Source of the DNA: Clostridia bacterium
GTDB taxonomy: Bacteria; Bacillota; Clostridia; Oscillospirales; CAG-272
NCBI GenBank assembly: GCA_017504245.1
Contig: JAFVRQ010000079.1
Span: 1 to 60,921, forward strand
DNA: 60,921 nucleotides
Reading direction: 5' to 3'
The translations under genes and the position numbers were made by a program. Every line of letters starts with the position of its first letter. Position 1 is the stretch's first letter. Below are positions 8,707-16,707 of this stretch, in pieces. The notes beneath the pieces were generated by a model. The model searched no databases. It saw nothing but the letters and a program-made list of their open reading frames with translations, and was not told the origin of the DNA.

Positions 8707-10356
8707 TTATCTTTCAATACCCGCGTTTTCAAATACCTCTTTGGCATTGTAATAGTCACTGCTTACGCCCGTAACGTAGGGATGCAAGGTCTTTATTGCA
8801 TTTATATCGTTTACAGTCCAAACCTCAAGAGGGATACCCGCAGCACTGACAACGTCAACAACGTCCTGAGTAGCCAACGTGTACCAGATATCAAAAACGA
8901 CCTGATTTTGACCCGTCATTAAATTCATCTGTGCAAACGGAATATTGTTTGCAGCTATTTTAGTTGCATTGGTATCGGTAATAACCCAAACGAGTCGCGC
9001 CGTTGGGCAATTATACGCTATCTTTGAGAGCGCATCACCCGAGAATCCAAGCCAAGAAACGTTATCAATCATACCCGCATCGGATACAATCTTAATCAAC
9101 GCCCTCGCTTCATCATCGGTCATATTTCCCTTGATTTCAATATAGGGGTGAAGCCCAAGCTCCTTGCAAAGAGCAATAAATTCAGCAAATGTTGGGATCT
9201 TCTCACCTCTGTATGCAGAAAAATCATTTACAGTATCGCTGTCGTCGTAAGAGAAATCATACTGAGAAACCTCAGCATAAGTCATCTGACTCAAATAACC
9301 GCTGCCGTTTGAGGTTCTGTCAATCGTATCATCGTGAAGCAATACGGGAACGCCGTCCTTTGTAAACTGAACGTCACATTCAACGTATTCAAATCCGTGA
9401 TTATATGACTCACGATAAGCAGCAAGTGTGTTTTCGGGAGCCAAATACCATCCACGATGATTAATTCCAATCATAGTTTCCTTTGTTGCGGGATTGTTAA
9501 CCGAGCCGTTATTTGAAACATTTCCGTTTTCGTCGCCCGCCTTAATGCCCTCAACCTTGAACATACTGTGAATATTCGCAAGCTCGTCATCGGTCAATTT
9601 TTCTCCAACCTTACCCTCGGAATTGAACTTACCAATGGTAATAACGAAATATCCCGTAAGATAAGAGGTAGTATATGTTCTTTCTTGAGGATTTGTCCAA
9701 GTCGTATTCCAACCGGAATCCTTCCAAACGCCATCGGTTGCGCTCTCCTTATCGGTGGTTTCCATAACGCCCCAGCAATAAACCGAGGTGTCACCGAGGA
9801 AGGTTATCGTTGTTCCCTTCGACATTCTGACCTTTACCAATATTTTCATACGGGTGTTGTTGCTAACCCAGGGAGAGCCGAACATAGCGGGCTGCTCATT
9901 GAATTCCTCTTCACTCAGATATTCAAGCGTTGGCTCGGGAACATATGGCTCTACTATATGTATAATACCCGTATCAACGCCGTTGATGTGCAAATAATCA
10001 CCAATAACGGAGATTTTTGCGGGAGTGCCGTTAAAGAGCTTCGTGTTTCTGCCGTTTATATACCAAACACCGTTTTTGCTTTCAATCGCGGGAGCTTCAT
10101 CGCCGGTGCCCCTGATAGAGCCAACCAAAGCCCACGCGCCGCCAATAAACTGATACAAATTATAGGTGTCCTGATCCAAGCAAAGCTGACCCTCAAGAAC
10201 GCCCTCGGTTTCAGTGGGCTCACCAACCTCGATAAGCCAATCCTGCACCTTTTCCTTTTTAGTGGTTGTGGTAACCTCGGTATTGCTATCGTTTCCACAA
10301 GCAACAACGGGAAGAAGCATCAATATTGCTAAAATTAATGTTAATATCTTTTTCAT
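8707..10356 (-). CDS. Glycerophosphodiester phosphodiesterase lipoprotein
   Basis: The lipobox VVAC marks a surface lipoprotein. The N-terminal 280 residues hold a Thr-rich linker and beta-rich domains without a clear family. The C-terminal 250 residues are a GDPD TIM barrel with HRG (metal/catalytic His), ECD, HDD and IEIKG motifs. GDPD enzymes split glycerophosphodiesters into glycerol-3-phosphate and an alcohol. A surface GDPD inside a glycan-use locus suggests that the substrate, or the bacterium's own teichoic polymers, carry glycerophosphoryl groups. It follows the metallophosphoesterase gene by 62 bp that contain a strong hairpin. Confidence 0.9.
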   Translation of the reverse strand: MKKILTLILAILMLLPVVACGNDSNTEVTTTTKKEKVQDWLIEVGEPTETEGVLEGQLCLDQDTYNLYQFIGGAWALVGSIRGTGDEAPAIESKNGVWYINGRNTKLFNGTPAKISVIGDYLHINGVDTGIIHIVEPYVPEPTLEYLSEEEFNEQPAMFGSPWVSNNTRMKILVKVRMSKGTTITFLGDTSVYCWGVMETTDKESATDGVWKDSGWNTTWTNPQERTYTTSYLTGYFVITIGKFNSEGKVGEKLTDDELANIHSMFKVEGIKAGDENGNVSNNGSVNNPATKETMIGINHRGWYLAPENTLAAYRESYNHGFEYVECDVQFTKDGVPVLLHDDTIDRTSNGSGYLSQMTYAEVSQYDFSYDDSDTVNDFSAYRGEKIPTFAEFIALCKELGLHPYIEIKGNMTDDEARALIKIVSDAGMIDNVSWLGFSGDALSKIAYNCPTARLVWVITDTNATKIAANNIPFAQMNLMTGQNQVVFDIWYTLATQDVVDVVSAAGIPLEVWTVNDINAIKTLHPYVTGVSSDYYNAKEVFENAGIER

Positions 10357-10372
10357 TTGTTTTTTACCTTAC

Positions 10373-10406
10373 AACCTGCGATTTGCCGAAAGGCAAATCG
10401 CAGGTT
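10373..10406. other. Perfect 15-bp intercistronic hairpin
   Basis: AACCTGCGATTTGCC (10373-10387) pairs without a mismatch with 10392-10406 around a 4-nt loop. No T run follows on the minus strand, so it is more likely a processing or stability element, or a partial terminator, between two large lipoprotein genes than a strong terminator. Confidence 0.6.
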
Positions 10407-10418
10407 AAAACTGTTTAA

Positions 10419-13400
10419 TTATTTAATAACGCCGATTATTTCATTAGCATCAGGGCCTGTAACAGTTCCGTTGTTATGGTTTGTAGTCTGAATTGTATCA
10501 AGATAAGTAGAAACCTCAAGATGTCCTACTATTCCGCCAATAATTGCCTGAGCACCGGTTACAGAACCATTATTTGTACATTCAGTAACGTTACCCATAC
10601 ATTTACCGACAATACCGCCGACTTCACCCTGAGCAGTCAAATTACCGTTGTTTACACAATTAGAAACCTCGCCGTGAGTATCGGCTGCAATACCGCCACA
10701 ACCCCAGCTTGGAGTACTAACGTCACCATTGTTTACACAATTCGTAATCAAAATAGCAACATTATTATCCTTTTGTGAAAGACCGAACACACCGCCTACC
10801 GCAGTTGAAGTACCTATAATATTACCGTGGTTTACACATTCAGATATTGTTACGGTAATACTTGCATCACTTCCTCTTTCAGCATATCCAACGATACCTG
10901 CCAAAGCCCAAGTTCCGCTCACGTCACCATAGTTTACACAATTGTATACCGGCTTTTTAGCCAAACCAACTATACCACCAAGTTGACCGCTACCCTTAAT
11001 ATCACCATAGTTATAGCAATTTTCAATCTTACCTGTAGTCTTTGTTGTACCTGCAATACCGCCAACACAAACACTGGTTGTACTTGTTACGTTACCAAAG
11101 TTTACACAATTCTTAACATCGTGTCCGCCCGAACCTGCGATACCACCGATAATGTAGCTAGAACCTGTAACGTCACCGTAGTTTACACAGTTAGTTACTG
11201 TTGATGCTTGATTTTCTGCATTACCAACTACACCGCCAAGTGTGGATTTACCGTTAACTGTTACATAGTTTGTAAGATTTTCAAGCATACCACCGCTAGC
11301 ACAATATCCAACGATACCGCCCGTAGCTTCAGTTGTAGAATTGGAAATCTTACCGTAAACGCTGAGATTCTTGAGATAACCGCCCTCAATAGTACCGAAC
11401 AAGGAAGCATTCTGATCAAGTCCTCTAACGGTGCAATGATTTCCGTCAAAGAAGCCGTAGAAGCCCTTTCTTGTAGACCAACCGGTGTATTTACCAACGT
11501 ACAAATCGTGACCATTGAGATCAATACTCTGCGTCAATTTGAAATACTTGCCCGAGAAGTTAGGTACCTGTTCGCCTGCAGCATTAACAACACCGGCTAT
11601 ATAGGCAAGGTCCGCGCCGCTTGTAACGAGGTAAGGATCTTCTTGTGTTCCACTTCCCTTCAAGCTCTCGCTTACCGTTGTACCGTCCCAAACCGCAACG
11701 GTTGAATAGTAAACAGTTCTTGTTAACTCATCGTGAATTGTACTAAGGATAAAGTAATCGTATTCTGCAACGTAGCCGTCTACCGCAGGAGCGGTTACAA
11801 CGCACATACCCTCATCATTTGACTTTGTGAATGTTACTATAGGAGCTTCTGCGTGATTAACTATATATGTTGTTTCAGCATACAAGCCAATAGTAACTGT
11901 AGCCACTACGCTATCACCTGCCCAAAGCTTGATAATAACGTGATGATTAAGCTCCTCGGCAGTTACCTTATCTACTGTATTGGTAACACCCGCAAACAAT
12001 TTAGCACCCGAAACAGTGCTTTCGTTAGCAGAGGAGTAAACTCCCTCATAATAGTTCCAACCAAGGTCAAGCTTGGTTTCGCCGTATTTACCCAAAATGA
12101 AATCATTCAAGCTGATTACGTCCGCCGTTGCGCCAAGCTCCGTAGCATCTGCACCATAGAACTTGTCACCGTTAAAGAACGTATCAACAACGGTTTCACC
12201 AATTTTAACTTCTCTGTAATATACGCCGTTATTGTAATACTTTTCAAGCAATGCCTGAAGCTCAAGAGCTACGGGATCATCCGTTGCAGAAACCGTCCTC
12301 TTATAACCGCATTCGCAAGAATATACCATAAAGCCCTCGGCATTCAAAATACCGCCGTCAAAGGTGTGGGGCTCTTCATTATAAATGTAACCGCACTCGC
12401 ACGCCTTGTGGTGTGATTTTTCGTTATAGGAATCCTTAAAATCGTGAGGATCGGCATTAAGAGAATCTGTCAAATCAAGTGTGAACTGGTTATGTTCCTG
12501 ATAATACTTTCCTGTATCGGTACAAATCCACTCAACCTCCATCTGACTTCCGTCCTCGGAGAAGTAAAGCATACATACCATACCAACGCCGCCCTTTTGA
12601 GGATCCATCCACTGCGAGTCGATAAGCATCTGGTTTACAACGTTACCGTGAAGACCCTCTGATTTCAAAACCAATACATCTTCTACGGGAGTATGTCCAC
12701 TCATAACCAAGAAAATGTTAGGGTGTCTTGAAACGAATTTTTCCCAAATCTGCTGACCGTTGTTGTAACCTCTATTGTTTCCGCCAACGCTTGTGTCAAC
12801 GTCCGAACCCGAGTGAATATTTCCACTAGAAGGTACGTTCTTATATGTAAGACGTTCTCCATCATATCCGTGATATGCGTGAGTTGTAACGATAACCTTA
12901 TGGTTAGGATGAGCTAAAACAACTTCATTTGCCCACTCAAGCATTTCATCACTTGCACCGAAGTCCAAGGTCAAGAATAAATAATCTGTTTTACCGATAG
13001 TAAATAATTTATAAGAGTTTCTGATGTCGCCCTCGGTCATAAAGCCGTCGAACTGACTCATATAGGTTTCGTTTGCAAAATACTTATTGAAATATTTCGT
13101 TTCGTCGTGGTTACCGCGAATCAAAGAGTAAGAAATCTTACCGTCGAGCTTAGAAATATATTGCTGAGCGCGAATCCATTCTTGCTCCTTGTTAGCAGTG
13201 TTCCAGTCCTCGGTAATATCACCAAGACCGAATACGTGAGCAATCTTCTTTGATTCCTGATTTGCAAGAATCCAATCGTAAATACCTTCCATCTTTTCGG
13301 GAGTATATTTAGAAAGCCACTGCGTATCGCCAACTACCGCAAATGAATAAGCATAGTCAAGCGTGGGCTCGTGAGAATCAAGCCATTCCTTTGAAATATT

Positions 13401-14372
13401 AAATCCATTGGGTGACAAATCCAAAATATCGTCATCGCCGCTGTTTTCGTTAAGCTCGTAGTGAACGAGAATATCCTCTGCCTTGCTGTTAATTCCGTTT
13501 GCAGCCGAAGTAGCGATTTCAGCTATCGTTCTAACGTCGGAATAAGCCGCAAGAGATTTTATCTGACCCTTGAAATAGTTACCGTTGTTGCTTCTGCCAT
13601 CGCCACCAACGATAAATCTATACGTTGTAATATCAGCAGCCAAATCCGCAGTGATAGCTACGCTCTGAGCAAGCTCACCGTCAAGATATACGGACATCTT
13701 TGCGTTATCTATGTCAAACGTAAATGCGATATGTACCCAATCTCCCGTTCTTACGTCAACTTCATTAAATCTAATATCTTTGATATTAGCACCTGCGTCC
13801 GTGTAATAGAATCTCGGAATACCGTTTTCGTGAATTTCAAACAACCAGTCTTGTCTAATACCCATATAGTTGCCAAAAATAGCACCAACACGACCGGTAA
13901 AATTAGGATCAACGTAAATTACCGCTTCAAGTGTCAAGGGTGTCTTAGGAAGCTTTTCGTCCATTTTGTAGAACGTTGATGCCAAGAAGGATAAGCCGTT
14001 AAGCTCAACGTCGGGATTACCGCCCTGGTTTCCACCCTGGTTTCCACTATTGTATTCATCATATGTAATCTTCTGCGCGGATTTTTTACCGCACTCCATA
14101 CAAGTGAAGGTCTTGATACCGTCACTGTCCACGGTGGGAATAATGGTAATTACACCGTTATTCCAAGCGTGCTCTGCAAGACCGTCCTTTTCACCGCACT
14201 CACAAGCATACCAGTGATGAGTAGCATCGTTTGAATACGTATCATCAAAGCTATGAGTATGCTCGGGCTCCGGTGTGGTCTGCTTAAACATATCCATTAT
14301 GCTGCTCACGTCACAAGAGCAAAGAAGCATAACCAAAGCCATCAATAAAGCTACTAAAATTTTAATTTTCAT
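10419..14372 (-). CDS. Large lipoprotein: LamG-like, metallophosphoesterase and GLUG repeats
   Basis: This 1317-residue protein has a lipobox (LCSC), a short Cys-rich module (CECG and CMECG), a Gly/Asn linker, and a LamG-like lectin fold at about 125-330. A calcineurin-type metallophosphoesterase follows at about 340-640 with GDTQ, GLGDITED, RGNHDE, THAYHG and SGHTP, the full metal-binding set. A second Cys-rich module (CECGY twice) and linker domains come next. From about residue 1000 to the end there are tandem GLUG-type repeats (GGIVGYA / NCVNYGDV patterns). It would be a surface phosphoesterase carrying carbohydrate- or protein-binding parts. Ribosome site AAGGGGG. Its C-terminal half resembles that of the protein at 16708-19260. 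Confidence 0.85.
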   Translation of the reverse strand: MKIKILVALLMALVMLLCSCDVSSIMDMFKQTTPEPEHTHSFDDTYSNDATHHWYACECGEKDGLAEHAWNNGVITIIPTVDSDGIKTFTCMECGKKSAQKITYDEYNSGNQGGNQGGNPDVELNGLSFLASTFYKMDEKLPKTPLTLEAVIYVDPNFTGRVGAIFGNYMGIRQDWLFEIHENGIPRFYYTDAGANIKDIRFNEVDVRTGDWVHIAFTFDIDNAKMSVYLDGELAQSVAITADLAADITTYRFIVGGDGRSNNGNYFKGQIKSLAAYSDVRTIAEIATSAANGINSKAEDILVHYELNENSGDDDILDLSPNGFNISKEWLDSHEPTLDYAYSFAVVGDTQWLSKYTPEKMEGIYDWILANQESKKIAHVFGLGDITEDWNTANKEQEWIRAQQYISKLDGKISYSLIRGNHDETKYFNKYFANETYMSQFDGFMTEGDIRNSYKLFTIGKTDYLFLTLDFGASDEMLEWANEVVLAHPNHKVIVTTHAYHGYDGERLTYKNVPSSGNIHSGSDVDTSVGGNNRGYNNGQQIWEKFVSRHPNIFLVMSGHTPVEDVLVLKSEGLHGNVVNQMLIDSQWMDPQKGGVGMVCMLYFSEDGSQMEVEWICTDTGKYYQEHNQFTLDLTDSLNADPHDFKDSYNEKSHHKACECGYIYNEEPHTFDGGILNAEGFMVYSCECGYKRTVSATDDPVALELQALLEKYYNNGVYYREVKIGETVVDTFFNGDKFYGADATELGATADVISLNDFILGKYGETKLDLGWNYYEGVYSSANESTVSGAKLFAGVTNTVDKVTAEELNHHVIIKLWAGDSVVATVTIGLYAETTYIVNHAEAPIVTFTKSNDEGMCVVTAPAVDGYVAEYDYFILSTIHDELTRTVYYSTVAVWDGTTVSESLKGSGTQEDPYLVTSGADLAYIAGVVNAAGEQVPNFSGKYFKLTQSIDLNGHDLYVGKYTGWSTRKGFYGFFDGNHCTVRGLDQNASLFGTIEGGYLKNLSVYGKISNSTTEATGGIVGYCASGGMLENLTNYVTVNGKSTLGGVVGNAENQASTVTNCVNYGDVTGSSYIIGGIAGSGGHDVKNCVNFGNVTSTTSVCVGGIAGTTKTTGKIENCYNYGDIKGSGQLGGIVGLAKKPVYNCVNYGDVSGTWALAGIVGYAERGSDASITVTISECVNHGNIIGTSTAVGGVFGLSQKDNNVAILITNCVNNGDVSTPSWGCGGIAADTHGEVSNCVNNGNLTAQGEVGGIVGKCMGNVTECTNNGSVTGAQAIIGGIVGHLEVSTYLDTIQTTNHNNGTVTGPDANEIIGVIK

Positions 14373-14423
14373 TTTAAATCCCCCTTTGGTGATTTTTATT
14401 ATAATCTATTCTTAACAAATAAA

Positions 14424-16622
14424 TTATCTCTTTACTATACCGTTAGCCGTAACGTCTGCCACCTCGGAATTATCGTTCCAAAGTGCGCCGAGCCAACTGA
14501 AGTTTGTACCGTTAAAGCCAACCTTAATTGCGTGCGTGGAGGAAATACCCTCAACACAAAGCTCAACGGTTGTAACGAGCTTGCCGTTCACCGTTTCGGT
14601 TTTAGACACGCCGTATGTGATATTGTTAGAATAAGTTGCAACGCCCTCATAGAAAATAACGGTATAGGACGTGCCGCTATTCAACTTAAATTCGATATTA
14701 TCGTTGAGCCACCAGCTGCTGTTAAGCGGGCTCCACGCTCCGTGAGTAAGCTCAAAGGACATATAGAGATTGCCATCCTTGATCATACCCGAGAATTTAA
14801 CCGACAAATTGCCGTTCGTTGCCGAAATAACGTCGCCAACGTATTCACCCTCGGAAATCACCGCGTCGAATACGATACCGCTCATAGTGAGATCGCCAAC
14901 CGTAACGTCAACCGTTGCGGATTTACCTGCGCATTCAACGGTAATTGTCGCATTTCCCTTTTGTGTAGCGAACAAAAGACCGTTTTCGTCAACGGATACT
15001 ATTTCGGGATTGCTTGACGTGTATTTTACGAAATAATCAACGTCAGTAGATTTCTTAACGTCCAACTGATGAGTCGTTCCCGATTGTGTAAAGCCCAAAT
15101 TGAGCGTTTTTTCAACTATAAGCTCAAAATCCGCTTCATCGTAGCGATTTTCAAGCGAAACGCCGTTAAGGAAGTTAATTCCCGCGTTAACGAACCTCTG
15201 TGCGCCCTGGGTGTCCGCGCCGTCCTTATATAATTCCTCACTTGCAATTCCTGATACGCTTGCGGAAGTAAATCTTGAGGAATACATATACTGACCCTCG
15301 GGGTTCTTGATATACGCAATAGCGGTATATGGGGTGTTAAGATCCTCATAAAGCACGTCGGTAAGCTTGCCGATAAAATAAATATCCGCGCTTTCCTCGT
15401 CAATTTTTTCGCAGGTCACCTCTGCTTTAACGTGCTTGTAATTAACGAACGCTTCGTCAAGCGCCTCGAAATAATTGCCTTCGATATTATTCTTTGTCAA
15501 TTCTGCCGTGGGAACGAAAATAAAGCCGTATTCATACTTATTGCGAGTATCGTAAGTTGTCAAATTAGCTTTAAATTCAAGTCCCGTTTCATCAACTAAA
15601 AGCTTGATTTCATCGTCAATACTTACTCTTTCATTGAAATAGGAATCATTTTCCTCTTCAAATGTTTCAAGCAACGCAATAAATGCTTCGCCAAGATACT
15701 GCTGACCTGCAGCGTTAAAATGCCAGTCATCGTGCTGAACAAGAGGAATACAGTCAACGCAACCAACGTTATCAATTTCGCTCGCAACCGTTGTCATAGC
15801 CGCTCTAACCATACCCTGATACGTGGGCGGCGCACTGTTTGCCGTATTCCACTTGGGAAGACCGCAAATAAACGGAACCTTGCCGCAATCGTAACCCGTT
15901 AGCTCGCTGAGCATATTTCTCGTATCGTAAATGAGAGTTTCAAAAAGCTCTCTGTATGCAGAAGCCATTTCAAGCGTAAACATTTCCGCCTCGCCCTGCA
16001 TCCACCAAACACCCTTGATAACGGGTGTGTAGCCATCCTCAATAAGCAACTGAAGAGCATCTGCAACAGTTTGCTCAAAGCGTCTGTACATATTGCCTAT
16101 CATAGGATTTTTAGAAGTATCAACGTTATTGTTTTTAATATATGTGGGAGAAGTCCAAGTTCCCTGCTTAATGGAAACCTCGTATTGAGTGTCGGGGAAA
16201 AGATGGGTAGCACCCCAAGCGCACTTAATAATTGCATTCATTTCACCGTAATCGGCTATAGCGTTGGCAATACCGATCTCCGCGCCCGAACGGTTAGAAG
16301 CAACGCCCATTCCAAGTGTAACGGGCTCAAATCCTGTGTCAAGATTTTTTCCGTTCCAACGTTCCTGCTCGCCGTAATAGAGAACGTTTTCAAATCCTTC
16401 GGTAAATCTTTCGTCGGATTTAGCTATTTTATTGCCGCTGTCCATACCGTAACCAACGGCATTTGACTGACCTGCAATCAAATATACGTTAATTATTTTT
16501 TCATTTCCTGTCACACGTACTCCATCATTTTGCTTCTGCTCTTCTCTGCCAAAGAGGTTGCACGAAGCCAAAGAAAATACTAAAAGCAACAACAATATCA
16601 AAGAAATATTTCTTATTTTCAT
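14424..16622 (-). CDS. SASA-family carbohydrate esterase lipoprotein with Ig-like and CBM9-like domains
   Basis: The lipobox is LASC. The SGNH-type esterase domain (about 45-325) has GQSN with the nucleophile Ser, WMQGE and DDWHFN with the catalytic His, as in sialate O-acetylesterase and acetylxylan esterase relatives. A Big2-like Ig domain (about 515-580, ending NATITVECAGKSATVDVTV) and a DOMON/CBM9-like C-terminal domain follow. It probably removes acetyl esters from glycan at the cell surface, making it accessible to the GH43 and GH3/GH2 enzymes. Ribosome site GAGGTG. Confidence 0.85.
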   Translation of the reverse strand: MKIRNISLILLLLLVFSLASCNLFGREEQKQNDGVRVTGNEKIINVYLIAGQSNAVGYGMDSGNKIAKSDERFTEGFENVLYYGEQERWNGKNLDTGFEPVTLGMGVASNRSGAEIGIANAIADYGEMNAIIKCAWGATHLFPDTQYEVSIKQGTWTSPTYIKNNNVDTSKNPMIGNMYRRFEQTVADALQLLIEDGYTPVIKGVWWMQGEAEMFTLEMASAYRELFETLIYDTRNMLSELTGYDCGKVPFICGLPKWNTANSAPPTYQGMVRAAMTTVASEIDNVGCVDCIPLVQHDDWHFNAAGQQYLGEAFIALLETFEEENDSYFNERVSIDDEIKLLVDETGLEFKANLTTYDTRNKYEYGFIFVPTAELTKNNIEGNYFEALDEAFVNYKHVKAEVTCEKIDEESADIYFIGKLTDVLYEDLNTPYTAIAYIKNPEGQYMYSSRFTSASVSGIASEELYKDGADTQGAQRFVNAGINFLNGVSLENRYDEADFELIVEKTLNLGFTQSGTTHQLDVKKSTDVDYFVKYTSSNPEIVSVDENGLLFATQKGNATITVECAGKSATVDVTVGDLTMSGIVFDAVISEGEYVGDVISATNGNLSVKFSGMIKDGNLYMSFELTHGAWSPLNSSWWLNDNIEFKLNSGTSYTVIFYEGVATYSNNITYGVSKTETVNGKLVTTVELCVEGISSTHAIKVGFNGTNFSWLGALWNDNSEVADVTANGIVKR

Positions 16623-16659
16623 TATTGTTCACCTCATTTTTCACAGTTTTCCAAATTGG

Positions 16660-16687
16660 GCAAGAAAGGGCAAAAGCCCTTTCTTGC
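16660..16687. other. Perfect 12-bp intercistronic hairpin
   Basis: GCAAGAAAGGGC (16660-16671) pairs with GCCCTTTCTTGC (16676-16687) around AAAA. There is no T run on the minus strand. Together with the hairpins at 8663-8691 and 10373-10406 it marks gaps between lipoprotein genes of the locus. Confidence 0.6.
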
Positions 16688-16707
16688 ATTAGTTATTAAT
16701 TAAAGAA

